A stretch of 36,010 bases of DNA from Thiobacillus sp. UBA2597 (GCA_002339725.1 DDKN01000057.1:1-36010), one strand, 5' to 3'; shown: positions 1-6,924, counted from the first letter of the stretch. Notes: generated from the sequence alone by a model not told the origin. Numbers and translations are program-made.

Positions 1-336
1 GACCTCGGGCGCCGCCGGGGCCGCTTCGGCCGGCGCGGCCTGGGGCTCCTCGCGCTTGACCAGCACCCGTTTCTTGCGCACCTCGACCTGGATGGTGCGC
101 GCCTTGCCGCTGCTATCGGCGGTCTTGATCTCCGTCGTCTGCTTGCGGGTCAGGGTGATCTTGGTCTTGGGCTGCTTGGCGCCGTGCTTGCTCTGCAGGT
201 AGTCCAGCAGGCGTGCCTTGTCCTCGTCGCTAAGCTCATCCTTGGCGCTCTTCACCGGCACGCCGGCCGCCTGCAGCTGCTCCAGCAGCAGCTCGACGGC
301 GACCTTAAGTTCCTTGGCGAACTGTTCTACGTTCAT
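1..336 (-). CDS. infB: Translation initiation factor IF-2, N-terminal part (partial)
   Basis: The first 112 codons of a gene that runs off the left edge. It begins MNVEQFAKELKV, the usual opening of the IF-2 N-terminal domain, and continues into a charged Lys/Arg/Glu- and Ala-rich linker, as in full-length IF-2. The GTPase domains are outside the window. IF-2 is a cytoplasmic GTPase that brings fMet-tRNA to the 30S subunit. The ATG lies 12 bases after the nusA stop and is preceded by GAGGAA, so it is the third gene of rimP-nusA-infB. The identification rests on the N-terminal sequence plus the highly conserved operon order. Confidence 0.93.
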   Translation of the reverse strand, partial: MNVEQFAKELKVAVELLLEQLQAAGVPVKSAKDELSDEDKARLLDYLQSKHGAKQPKTKITLTRKQTTEIKTADSSGKARTIQVEVRKKRVLVKREEPQAAPAEAAPAAPEV

Positions 337-347
337 CGATTCCTCGT

Positions 348-1835
348 TCACTCCCCACTTGCCGCCAGGATCGGGGCACGGGCCGTCATGATCAGTTGTT
401 TGGCGCGCTCTTCGTCCATGCCGGTCAGCTCGACCAGCTCATCCACGGCCAGATCGGCCAGTTCCTCGGTGGTCGCCACGCCCTTCGACTGCAGCAGGGC
501 CGCGGTCTCGGCATCCATGCCGTCCAGGCTCATCAGGTCGGGGTTCACCGTCTCCACCGTCTCTTCCCGGGCGATGGCCGCGGTCAGCAGGGCGTTGCGG
601 GCCCGGGCGCGCAGCTCGTTGACGGTGTCCTCGTCGAAGGCCTCGATCTCCAGCATCTCGTTCAGCGGCACGTAGGCCACCTCTTCCAGCGTGGAGAAGC
701 CTTCCTGCACCAGCACGTCGGCGACGTCCTCGTCGACGTCGAGCTTTTCCATGAACATACTGCGGATGCTGGTCGCCTCCTGGGCGTGCTTCTGGTCGGC
801 CTCGTCCACGGTCATGATGTTGATGTTCCAGCCGGTCAGCTCCGAGGCCAGGCGCACGTTCTGGCCGCCGCGGCCAATGGCGTTGGCGAGATTCTCCTCG
901 TCCACCACCACGTCCATGCTGTGCTTATCCTCGTCCACCACGATGCTGGACACCTCGGCCGGGGCCAGGGCGTTGATCACGAACTGGGCCGGGTCGGGTG
1001 ACCAGAGCACGATGTCGACCCGCTCGCCGCACAGCTCGTTGGTCACCGCGGTGACCCGGGTGCCGCGCACGCCGATGCAGGTACCCTGCGGGTCGATGCG
1101 GGGATCGTTCGACTTGACCGCGATCTTGGCGCGGTTGCCCGGATCGCGCGCGGCCGCCTTGATCTCGATCAGGCCCTCGCCGATCTCGGGCACTTCCATC
1201 TCGAACAGGGCCTTGATGAACTCCGGCGCGGTGCGCGACAGCACCAGCTGGGGGCCGCGGCCGCCACGTTCGATGCGCAAAAGATAGGCGCGCACCCGAT
1301 CGCCCACGCGCAGGTTCTCCTTGGGGATCATCTGGTCGCGCGCCAGAAAGCCCTCGATCCGGCCGGACTCGACGATGGCGTTGCCGCGGTCCATGCGCTT
1401 GATGGTGCCGGTGACCATGGTCTCGTTGCGCGCCAGAAAGTCGTTCAGCACCTGCTCGCGCTCGGCGTCGCGGATCTTCTGCAGGATCACCTGCTTGGCG
1501 GCCTGGGCGCCGATGCGGCCGAACTCCACGGCCTCGAGCGGCTCCTCGATGTACTGGCCGACCTGGATGTTCGGATCGATCTCCTGGGCCTCGGACAACA
1601 GGTATTGACGATCGGGGTGCTCCAGGCCGGCCTCGTCGGGCAACACCTCCCAGCGGCGGAAGGCCTTGTAGTCGCCGGTCTTGCGGTCGATCTCGACCCG
1701 CACCTCGGCATCCTCGCTCAGGCGCTTCTTGGTGGCATGGGCCAAGGCCGATTCCAGGGCGCCGAAGACCACATCCAGGTCCACGTTCTTCTCGCGCGCC
1801 AGCGCATCTGCCAACAACAACACTTCCCGACTCAT
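348..1835 (-). CDS. nusA: Transcription termination/antitermination factor NusA
   Basis: A 495-residue NusA, the usual size for Proteobacteria. Seen in order: the RNA polymerase-binding N-terminal domain (starts MSREVLLLADALAREKNV), an S1 domain around residues 130-200 (VTGTIKRMDRGNAIV), two KH domains (GRGGQNVRLASELTGW in the second), and two C-terminal acidic repeats near residues 360-420 and 435-490. NusA binds RNA polymerase and nascent RNA, affecting pausing, intrinsic termination and antitermination. The ATG at 1835 is chosen over an upstream alternative start because GGAGG lies at proper distance and the family starts there. It lies between rimP and infB, the conserved order. Confidence 0.96.
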   Translation of the reverse strand: MSREVLLLADALAREKNVDLDVVFGALESALAHATKKRLSEDAEVRVEIDRKTGDYKAFRRWEVLPDEAGLEHPDRQYLLSEAQEIDPNIQVGQYIEEPLEAVEFGRIGAQAAKQVILQKIRDAEREQVLNDFLARNETMVTGTIKRMDRGNAIVESGRIEGFLARDQMIPKENLRVGDRVRAYLLRIERGGRGPQLVLSRTAPEFIKALFEMEVPEIGEGLIEIKAAARDPGNRAKIAVKSNDPRIDPQGTCIGVRGTRVTAVTNELCGERVDIVLWSPDPAQFVINALAPAEVSSIVVDEDKHSMDVVVDEENLANAIGRGGQNVRLASELTGWNINIMTVDEADQKHAQEATSIRSMFMEKLDVDEDVADVLVQEGFSTLEEVAYVPLNEMLEIEAFDEDTVNELRARARNALLTAAIAREETVETVNPDLMSLDGMDAETAALLQSKGVATTEELADLAVDELVELTGMDEERAKQLIMTARAPILAASGE

Positions 1836-1901
1836 CGCATCCTCCGGGTCAATCTTCAATCATTCAAAACAGCGGCTGCCCACCCTGGCCGGCGGAGCCC
1901 A

Positions 1902-2327
1902 TCAAAACTGCGGCACCAGGCGCGCCGACTCGATCTCCGCCAGGGGGAGCGTCACCTCACCCTGCTCGGTTTGGAGCCGGACCGCGCCGTCCTGCACGCC
2001 GAGCAGCAGGCCAACATACTTGCGCCGCCCCTCCAGGGGCAGGCGCAGCTTGAGCTGGGCCTGCTGGCCGGCGAAGCGCACGAAATCCGCCTCCTTCACC
2101 AGCGGTCGGTCCAGCCCGGGCGAGGAGACCTCGAGCCGGTCGTAGTCGACGTTCTCGACGGCGAACAGCCGGGTCAGCTGGTTGCTCACCCGGACGCAAT
2201 CATCGATCTGGATGCCACCCGGCTTGTCGATGAACAGGCGCAGCAAGCCGCGGCCAACCCGTTCGAGGGCGACCACCTCGTAGCCCATGCCGGCCACCGT
2301 CGGCTCGATCAACGCCTGCAAATCCAT
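1902..2327 (-). CDS. rimP: Ribosome maturation factor RimP
   Basis: A 142-residue protein with the RimP pattern: MDLQALIEPTVAGMGYEVV at the start, then a segment containing SSPGLDRPL, the family signature, and a C-terminal SH3-like domain. RimP assists 30S subunit maturation. The reading frame is open upstream to 2384, but that extension would cross a terminator-like hairpin and its T-rich tail, so the ATG at 2327 is the believable start. It has only a weak ribosome site (CCTGGA). It is the first gene of rimP-nusA-infB and lies just downstream of a tRNA-Leu, recalling metY-rimP-nusA in enterobacteria. Confidence 0.93.
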   Translation of the reverse strand: MDLQALIEPTVAGMGYEVVALERVGRGLLRLFIDKPGGIQIDDCVRVSNQLTRLFAVENVDYDRLEVSSPGLDRPLVKEADFVRFAGQQAQLKLRLPLEGRRKYVGLLLGVQDGAVRLQTEQGEVTLPLAEIESARLVPQF

Positions 2328-2369
2328 TCCAGGGCCCACCACAACCTGCCAAAAAACAAAACCAGAAAC

Positions 2370-2392
2370 AAAAAATGGGCTCAAAGCCCATT
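2370..2392 (-). terminator. Intrinsic terminator-like hairpin in the rimP leader
   Basis: On the minus strand AATGGGC-TTTGA-GCCCATT forms a 7-bp stem with a 5-base loop, followed at once by a T run and a further T-rich stretch (to about 2352). It lies after tRNA-Leu and before rimP. It could end the tRNA transcript, or act as an attenuator for the rimP-nusA-infB mRNA, because the likely promoter at 2407-2412 is upstream of it. Confidence 0.65.
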
Positions 2393-2406
2393 CCGTAAAC
2401 CCGGCG

Positions 2407-2435
2407 ATTATAACAACTTTTTCCGGAAAATGCGT
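2407..2435 (-). promoter_or_regulatory. Putative rimP-nusA-infB promoter with a 12-bp palindrome
   Basis: A perfect -10 hexamer TATAAT reads on the minus strand at 2412-2407. The expected -35 position is poor (ACGCAT near 2435-2430). Immediately upstream of the -10 box lies the perfect palindrome TTTTCCGGAAAA (2419-2430), a possible operator. The predicted start near 2400 is only about 8 bases before the terminator-like hairpin. Function is inferred from sequence only. Confidence 0.4.
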
Positions 2436-2443
2436 CCCGGAGA

Positions 2444-2530
2444 TGGTGCCCGGGACCGGACTCGAACCGGCACGCCCATGCAGGCGAGGGATTTTAAGTC
2501 CCTTGTGTCTACCTATTCCACCACCCGGGC
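2444..2530 (-). tRNA. tRNA-Leu (anticodon UAA)
   Basis: An 87-nucleotide class II tRNA with encoded CCA. The acceptor stem GCCCGGG pairs with CCCGGGC, the T arm is GTTCGAGTC, and there is a long variable arm typical of leucine. The anticodon loop CTTAAAA gives TAA, decoding UUA/UUG. It closely resembles the second tRNA-Leu of the window (12341-12427), which has CAA. It is the last of three tRNAs read from one upstream promoter. Confidence 0.96.
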
Positions 2531-2571
2531 GGCCCGGCGATCAGACTCTATCGACCACGAGGGGAAGCAAC

Positions 2572-2645
2572 TGGAGGCGCGGGGCGGAGTCGAACCGCCC
2601 TGGAAGGATTTGCAATCCTCTGCATAACCGCTTTGCTACCGCGCC
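2572..2645 (-). tRNA. tRNA-Cys (anticodon GCA)
   Basis: A 74-nucleotide cloverleaf with encoded CCA. The acceptor stem GGCGCGG pairs with CCGCGCC, the discriminator base is U (as expected for tRNA-Cys), and the anticodon loop ATTGCAAAT gives GCA. It is the middle gene of the Gly-Cys-Leu cluster common downstream of pgsA in Proteobacteria. Confidence 0.96.
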
Positions 2646-2668
2646 GAAAACCGGCTCAAAAGTAAAAC

Positions 2669-2739
2669 GGGGAAAACCTAGTTTCGGCGATGGCCAACAC
2701 ACCGAATGTGCTGCGCCGACCAAATCCAGCGTTTTCCCC
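2669..2739 (-). repeat. Inverted repeat in the tRNA-Gly/tRNA-Cys spacer
   Basis: GGGGAAAAC (2669-2677) is matched by GTTTTCCCC (2731-2739), so the 102-base spacer between tRNA-Gly and tRNA-Cys can fold into a long-range 9-bp stem. It may help processing of the precursor or partly terminate it. A T-rich stretch follows the second arm on the minus strand, but not a clean T run. Confidence 0.45.
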
Positions 2740-2747
2740 GGGAATCC

Positions 2748-2823
2748 TGGAGCGGGAAACGAGGCTCGAACTCGCGACCTCAACCTTGGCAAGGTTGCGC
2801 TCTACCAACTGAGCTATTCCCGC
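2748..2823 (-). tRNA. tRNA-Gly (anticodon GCC)
   Basis: A 76-nucleotide cloverleaf with encoded CCA. The acceptor stem GCGGGAA pairs with TTCCCGC, the D arm is AGCTCAGTTGGTAGAGC, the anticodon loop gives GCC, and the T arm is GTTCGAGCC. It is the first gene of the tRNA operon, about 8 bases after the predicted transcription start. Confidence 0.97.
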
Positions 2824-2837
2824 GTCAAAGAGGCGCC

Positions 2838-2865
2838 ATTTTATGCATCGGCGCGATCTTGTCAA
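2838..2865 (-). promoter_or_regulatory. tRNA operon promoter
   Basis: On the minus strand a perfect -35 box TTGACA (2865-2860) and a -10 box TAAAAT (2843-2838) are separated by 16 bases. The -35 box overlaps the pgsA stop codon. The predicted start is near 2831, just before tRNA-Gly. This is the strongest sigma-70-type promoter visible in the window. Confidence 0.75.
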
Positions 2866-3440
2866 GCCGCCGGCTGATCCTTCAGGGCCTCCCACGCCAT
2901 GCGCAGGTAATAGGCCATGGAGATCAGGGTCAGCAGCGCCGCCAGATCGAGCAGCCAGCTGCCGACCAGCGCCACATGGGCAAAACCGAACACCGGCTCG
3001 TGATAGAGCAGCATGAAGATCGCCACCATCTGGGCGCTGGTCTTGAGCTTGCCGACGAAGGACACCGCCACGCTCTTGCTGCGGCCGATCTTGGCCATCC
3101 ATTCGCGCAGGGCGGAGATGGCGATCTCACGGCCGATGATGATGAGCGACACCGTCACCCCGGCCCGGTCCAGATCGACCAGCACGATCAGCGCCGCGGC
3201 GACCATGAGCTTGTCCGCCACCGGGTCGAGGAAGGCGCCGAAGGCCGACATCTGGTTCAGCTTGCGGGCGAGGTAGCCGTCCAGCCAGTCGGTGAGGGCG
3301 GCGATGGCGAAGATCAGGGTGGCGGTGAAATTGACCGAATGCTTGGGCAGCCAGCCCTCGGGCAGATAGAACACCACGACGAACAGCGGAATGAGGCCAA
3401 TGCGCAGCCAGGTCAGGGCATTGGGCAAATTGAATGGCAT
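2862..3440 (-). CDS. pgsA: CDP-diacylglycerol-glycerol-3-phosphate phosphatidyltransferase
   Basis: A 192-residue integral membrane enzyme that makes phosphatidylglycerol phosphate from CDP-diacylglycerol and glycerol-3-phosphate. The CDP-alcohol phosphatidyltransferase signature D-x2-D-G-x2-A-R-x8-G-x3-D-x3-D is complete: D51, D54, G55, A58, R59, G68, D72, D76. Several hydrophobic segments surround it. The start MPFNLPNALTWLRI is typical for PgsA. The ATG follows the uvrC stop with no intergenic base, so the two are translationally coupled; uvrC-pgsA-tRNA is a well-known arrangement. Confidence 0.95.
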   Translation of the reverse strand: MPFNLPNALTWLRIGLIPLFVVVFYLPEGWLPKHSVNFTATLIFAIAALTDWLDGYLARKLNQMSAFGAFLDPVADKLMVAAALIVLVDLDRAGVTVSLIIIGREIAISALREWMAKIGRSKSVAVSFVGKLKTSAQMVAIFMLLYHEPVFGFAHVALVGSWLLDLAALLTLISMAYYLRMAWEALKDQPAA

Positions 3441-5288
3441 CTAATGCAGTTCCCGATAAATCCGTTCCGCCAATTCTCGGCTAATTCCTTCCACTTGGGC
3501 CAGTTCCTCGACGCCGGCCGCGACCACGCCGCGCAGGCCGCCGAAACGCTGCAACAGGCTCTGGCGCCGCTTCGGCCCCACGCCGGGGATGCCCTCCAGG
3601 CTGGAACTGGTGCGCTGCCTGGCCCGCTTGGCCCGGTGCCCGGTGATGGCGAAGCGGTGCGCCTCGTCGCGCACATGCTGGATCAGGTGCAGGGCCGGGT
3701 GGTCTGAGGGCAGCGTGAGCGCCTGCTCCGCGCCCGGCCGGAACAACTGCTCCAGCCCCGGCTTGCGCGCCTCGCCCTTGGCCACGCCCACCAGAGGCAG
3801 GTCGCCCAGCCCCAGCTCGGCCATCACCTCGACCGCCACGTTGAGCTGGCCCTTGCCGCCGTCGATCAAGAGCAGGTCGGGCAGCACGCCCTCGCCGGCC
3901 GCCAGTTTGCCATCGCCGCCTGCAAGTTTGGAGTAGCGCCGGGTGAGCGCCTCGCGCATGGCGGCGTAATCGTCGCCCGGGGTGATGCCCGTGATGTTGA
4001 AGCGCCGGTATTCCGAAGGCTGCATCGCGCCCTTGTCATACACGACGCAGGACACCACCGTGGCCTCGCCCAGGGTGTGGCTGACGTCGAAGCACTCGAT
4101 GCGATTGATGCCCTCCTCGCCCAGCACCTCGTTCAGCGCCGCCAGCCGCTTCTCCTGGCTGGCGCGCTGGCCCTCGCGCGCGGTGAGCGCCAGCTCGGCA
4201 TTGCTTTGGGCCATGGCGAGCCAGGCGCGGCGCTCGCCCACCGGGTTGGTCAGCACCTGCACCGTGCGCCCGGCAGCATCGCTCAGCCAGTCCTCCAGGC
4301 CCTCGGGCACGGTGGCGGCATCCAGCACCAAAAGCGGCGGCACCGGCCGGCCGGCGTAGTGCTGGGAGACGAAGGCCTCGACCACCTCGGCTGCCTCGAT
4401 GCCCTCGGCCGCACTGGGAAAGAAGGCGCGGCCGCCCAGGCTGCGACCGCCGCGGATCATCATGAGATAAACGCAGACCACCGGCGCCTTGATCGCCAGC
4501 GCGATCACATCGGCATCCTGCGCGCTGCGGCTCTCGACGAACTGCTTCTCACGCACCCGGGTCAGGGCCTGGATCTGGTCGCGGTAGAAGGCGGCCTCCT
4601 CGAAGCGCAGCGCTTGTGATGCCGCCTCCATCTTCGCCGTCAGCTCGCGCGCCAGCTCGTCGTCCTTGCCCTGCAGGAACAAGAGCGCGTTGTTCACGTC
4701 GCGCGCATAGTCCGCCTGCGAGATCAGGCCGACGCAGGGCCCGCTGCAGCGCTTGATCTGGTGCAAGAGGCAGGGCCGCGAGCGGTTGGCGAACACCGTG
4801 TCCTCGCAGGTGCGCAGGCGGAACACCTTCTGCAGGATCTGGATGCTCTCGCGCACCGCATAGGCATTGGGGAACGGCCCGAACACCCGGTCGCGCTTGT
4901 CCGGCGTGCCGCGAAAATAGGCCAGGCGCGGCCAGGCATGGCCGGTGAGCAAGAGATAGGGGTAGGACTTGTCGTCGCGAAACAGGATGTTGTAGCGCGG
5001 GTTCAGGCCCTTGATCTGGTTGTTCTCCAAGAGCAGGGCCTCGGCCTCGGACCGGGTCACCGTGATCTGAATGTCGCGGATGCGCGCCACCATGTGGCGG
5101 ATGCGGGGCGACAGATCGGACTTCTGGAAATAGCTGGACACGCGCTTCTTCAGGTCGCGCGCCTTGCCGACATACAGCACCTCGCCGCCCTCGCCCAGCA
5201 TGCGATAGACGCCGGGGCGATTGGGCAGGGTCTTGAGCAAGGCGGCCGGGTCGAAGCCCGGGCCGGCGGGGTCGGTGGTGTCGGTCAT
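3441..5288 (-). CDS. uvrC: UvrABC system protein C (excinuclease subunit)
   Basis: A 615-residue UvrC, the nuclease that makes both incisions in nucleotide excision repair together with UvrB. Seen: an N-terminal GIY-YIG nuclease domain (GVYRML at 26-31, YVGKARDLKKRV from 39), the conserved Cys-rich segment near 160-185 (LRTCEDTVF, RPCLLHQIKRCSGPC), a UVR motif near 206-241 that contacts UvrB, the RNase H-like C-terminal nuclease domain (IECFDVSHTLGE, LLLIDGGKGQL), and tandem helix-hairpin-helix motifs at the end (LEGIPGVGPKRRQSLLQRFG). Its start has little ribosome-site sequence. The ccdB gene ends 45 bases upstream on the same strand. Confidence 0.97.
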   Translation of the reverse strand: MTDTTDPAGPGFDPAALLKTLPNRPGVYRMLGEGGEVLYVGKARDLKKRVSSYFQKSDLSPRIRHMVARIRDIQITVTRSEAEALLLENNQIKGLNPRYNILFRDDKSYPYLLLTGHAWPRLAYFRGTPDKRDRVFGPFPNAYAVRESIQILQKVFRLRTCEDTVFANRSRPCLLHQIKRCSGPCVGLISQADYARDVNNALLFLQGKDDELARELTAKMEAASQALRFEEAAFYRDQIQALTRVREKQFVESRSAQDADVIALAIKAPVVCVYLMMIRGGRSLGGRAFFPSAAEGIEAAEVVEAFVSQHYAGRPVPPLLVLDAATVPEGLEDWLSDAAGRTVQVLTNPVGERRAWLAMAQSNAELALTAREGQRASQEKRLAALNEVLGEEGINRIECFDVSHTLGEATVVSCVVYDKGAMQPSEYRRFNITGITPGDDYAAMREALTRRYSKLAGGDGKLAAGEGVLPDLLLIDGGKGQLNVAVEVMAELGLGDLPLVGVAKGEARKPGLEQLFRPGAEQALTLPSDHPALHLIQHVRDEAHRFAITGHRAKRARQRTSSSLEGIPGVGPKRRQSLLQRFGGLRGVVAAGVEELAQVEGISRELAERIYRELH

Positions 5289-5333
5289 GGGGGCAAGTTT
5301 ATTGCAGCAAGCCGCCGGTTGAGCGGGGCGCCG

Positions 5334-5651
5334 TCAGATACCGGTAATCAGCAAATCCAACGCCGCGATGATTGCCTCGCGCTGATGCGCCAGATCGGCG
5401 ACCTTTGCTCCCATCTGCTTGTTACCGATGCCCGCCAATTGCGGCGTGAGCATGACGTATTGTTTGCCTTCGATCTCGAAGACCGGCATCAGGGTCTTGA
5501 TGATCTTGTCCTTCATGGCCGGGGCCGGGCACAGGGGCACGACGACGCGCGTGCCCAAGTCCGCGAGCAGATCGCTCTGCACATCGAGCAGCAAAGGCAT
5601 GGCTGCCTTGCTCGCCGGATTCGGATTCCGATGCACACTGAACTGGGGCAT
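5334..5651 (-). CDS. ccdB: CcdB-family toxin
   Basis: A 105-residue protein matching CcdB: it starts MPQFSVHRNPNPASKAAMPL, has a central DVQSDLLADLGTRVVVPL, and ends in a helix with LAHQREAIIAALDLLITGI, the region that in F-plasmid CcdB carries the gyrase-poisoning determinants. Known CcdB proteins trap DNA gyrase on DNA. The ATG overlaps the stop of ccdA (ATGA), the usual antitoxin-toxin coupling. The frame is open upstream, but the longer version would cover ccdA. Chromosomal homologues can be inactive as toxins; activity here is not shown by sequence. Confidence 0.9.
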   Translation of the reverse strand: MPQFSVHRNPNPASKAAMPLLLDVQSDLLADLGTRVVVPLCPAPAMKDKIIKTLMPVFEIEGKQYVMLTPQLAGIGNKQMGAKVADLAHQREAIIAALDLLITGI

Positions 5652-5887
5652 CAGAAGCCTCGCAGGCCGTCGCTGAAAACGCCGTGTGTTTCGACGTGCG
5701 CGTTGTAGGCCTCGATGGCGGCCTTGTTCTCGGCCAGCCAGCGCTGCCGCTGTTTTTGCCTGACGGCCTCGGCCAAGGCCTGTTCCAGGGTGGCCGAGAG
5801 GTTGATATCCAGCTCTTTGGCCTGACTCAACAGGTCGGCGCGGATACTGAGATTTGCCGGCTTTTTCAGGGTCTGGTTGGCGCGCAT
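5651..5887 (-). CDS. ccdA: CcdA-family antitoxin
   Basis: A 78-residue antitoxin. The N-terminal half (KPANLSIRADLLSQAKELDI) is the ribbon-helix-helix DNA-binding part and the C-terminal half (RWLAENKAAIEAYNAHVETH, then FSDGLRGF) is the toxin-binding tail. The W-x-x-ENK-x-AI-x-x-YN pattern with a terminal GV-x-SDG-x-R is characteristic of CcdA. The ATG at 5887 has GGGGGAA about 6 bases upstream and follows a promoter at 5919-5946; the longer frame would start upstream of that promoter. It overlaps ccdB by 1 base of the stop. Confidence 0.88.
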   Translation of the reverse strand: MRANQTLKKPANLSIRADLLSQAKELDINLSATLEQALAEAVRQKQRQRWLAENKAAIEAYNAHVETHGVFSDGLRGF

Positions 5888-5908
5888 TGGGATTCCCCCG
5901 CAGGACAT

Positions 5909-5946
5909 ATGCGTGTTGATTATACGCATAGCCATGCGCAAACCAA
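5909..5946 (-). promoter_or_regulatory. ccdAB promoter with operator-like inverted repeat
   Basis: On the minus strand TATAAT (5924-5919) has TTGGTT (5946-5941) 16 bases upstream as a weak -35. ATGCGT (5909-5914) and ACGCAT (5924-5929) form a 6-bp inverted repeat that brackets the -10 box, the place expected for autorepression by CcdA/CcdB. A third ATGCG copy lies at 5934-5938. Autoregulation is known for the family; the site itself is inferred. Confidence 0.5.
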
Positions 5947-5997
5947 GCGTAACCTCTTCTGCATCCAGCACCTCCCGCAATCAACCAGCACTCACAG

Positions 5998-6021
5998 GGC
6001 GGCTTAGCGCAGTCAGCCGCC
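5998..6021. repeat. Inverted repeat between vapC and ccdA
   Basis: GGCGGCT (5998-6004) and AGCCGCC (6015-6021) with a 10-base loop lie in the 175-base gap between the vapBC and ccdAB modules. No T run follows on either strand, so it is not a standard intrinsic terminator. It may separate the two modules or stabilise the vapBC mRNA 3' end. Nothing else is visible in this gap apart from the ccdAB promoter. Confidence 0.35.
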
Positions 6022-6062
6022 GGATGGCATGATCGAGTTGCCACCCTAGAGCGGTTGATATG

Positions 6063-6461
6063 CTAGACGGGCAGCGCAGGGCGCAAGCCCAGATGTTCGA
6101 CGAAGGGATCGAAGTCGCGGTCGCAGTAGAGCAGCGGCACCCTGTTCTCGATGCAATAGGTGGCAATGACGGTATCGATGACCTTGCGCACGGTCACGCC
6201 GGCCGCACGCAGCGTGCGGAAGTTTTTCACCGCTTGGATAGCGATGCGCTGCCCTGCCAGGTCGACGACGATCAGGGCGGTCAGCAGCTTGCGGGCCTGG
6301 TTGAAGTCCTTGTCGCTGACAAAACCTTGCAGCACTTCGGTGAGGATCAGGTCGCCGGTCGCGATCAGTTCCGTGCCGAGTAGCGCGTCCAGCCTGTCGG
6401 TCTGGGGCGTGACGGTGCCCCGGAAGTAATCGATCCAGACGCTGGAATCGACCAGGATCAT
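6063..6461 (-). CDS. vapC: VapC-family PIN-domain toxin
   Basis: A 132-residue PIN-domain ribonuclease. The acidic residues that bind metal are present: D5 in MILVDSSVWIDYF, E42 in LTEVLQGF, D96 in KVIDTVIATYC, and D114/D116 near YCDRDFDPF. Known VapC toxins cut tRNA or rRNA; the target here cannot be read from sequence. The ATG overlaps the stop of the upstream antitoxin (ATGA), so the two are translationally coupled. The neighbouring ccdAB module on the same strand makes a small toxin-antitoxin cluster between uvrC and a uracil-DNA glycosylase. Confidence 0.92.
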   Translation of the reverse strand: MILVDSSVWIDYFRGTVTPQTDRLDALLGTELIATGDLILTEVLQGFVSDKDFNQARKLLTALIVVDLAGQRIAIQAVKNFRTLRAAGVTVRKVIDTVIATYCIENRVPLLYCDRDFDPFVEHLGLRPALPV

Positions 6462-6652
6462 GCGTCCGTTCTCATCGCCTCAAGATCGCCCTGCCAATCG
6501 AGCTTGCCGCGGTAGCGTCGGATTTGTTCCTGCTGCCTGAGCCTGAGCAAGGTGCGCAAGCCCAGCTCGACCACTTCCCGTTTGGTCTTCAGGCCCGTCG
6601 CCCGCAAGGTCTCCTGCATGAGCTTGTCGTCGATCACGATATTGGTGCGCAT
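6458..6652 (-). CDS. vapB: VapB-family antitoxin
   Basis: A 64-residue antitoxin starting MRTNIVIDDKLMQETLRATG, a ribbon-helix-helix opening, followed by KTKREVVELGLRTLLRLRQQ, typical of one VapB group. The basic and acidic C-terminal tail would bind the toxin. The ATG at 6652 is chosen because AAAGGA lies 8 bases upstream and a promoter at 6682-6710 would start transcription inside the longer reading frame. The stop overlaps the vapC start by 4 bases. Confidence 0.9.
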   Translation of the reverse strand: MRTNIVIDDKLMQETLRATGLKTKREVVELGLRTLLRLRQQEQIRRYRGKLDWQGDLEAMRTDA

Positions 6653-6654
6653 GA

Positions 6655-6710
6655 TGTGTATCCTTTTGCACAAGTTTACACATTCTAGGCCTGGGCCGTG
6701 TCCCCGGCAA
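6655..6710 (-). promoter_or_regulatory. vapBC promoter and operator-like inverted repeat
   Basis: On the minus strand TTGCCG (6710-6705) and TAGAAT (6687-6682) are 17 bases apart, a good sigma-70-type promoter. Downstream, TGTGTA and TACACA (plus-strand positions 6655-6660 and 6677-6682) form an inverted repeat with a 16-base spacer covering the predicted start site and ribosome-binding site, a plausible VapBC operator. Confidence 0.5.
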
Positions 6711-6736
6711 CCATCGTGCACTCGGGTTGGCGCAGC

Positions 6737-6922
6737 CTACTCCTCGTCCAGCAACTGCCCCGCAATCGCCCAATTCTCATCCGGCAGCTCCTCGAAGGCG
6801 ATGTAGGTGTAGCGCCGGGGCTTGCCGCCCACCCTCTCCAGGGTGTCGGTGATCTCTTGGGCGATCTGCTTCTTCTGTTCCCGGCTGAAGCTGCCGGCGA
6901 GCTTGATGGTGACGACGGGCAT
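6737..6922 (-). CDS. 4-oxalocrotonate tautomerase family protein
   Basis: A 61-residue protein starting MPVVTIKLAGSFSREQKKQI. Removal of Met would expose the catalytic Pro1 that defines the tautomerase superfamily. The length, the strand-helix-strand layout and the C-terminal DENWAIAGQL resemble short 4-oxalocrotonate tautomerase homologues. Substrate unknown. AGGAGG lies 7-8 bases before the ATG, overlapping the end of the uracil-DNA glycosylase gene, whose stop is 2 bases upstream, so it is the last gene of that transcript. Confidence 0.85.
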   Translation of the reverse strand: MPVVTIKLAGSFSREQKKQIAQEITDTLERVGGKPRRYTYIAFEELPDENWAIAGQLLDEE

Positions 6923-6924
6923 GG

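Noticed and set aside
396..1001. Long plus-strand open frames opposite nusA and many similar ones opposite other genes
   Set aside because: They are complements of well-identified genes in GC-rich DNA, with biased composition and no recognisable domains or ribosome sites.
5684..6044. Upstream-extended version of ccdB on the minus strand
   Set aside because: It overlaps all of ccdA in another frame; CcdB homology begins at the ATG overlapping the ccdA stop.
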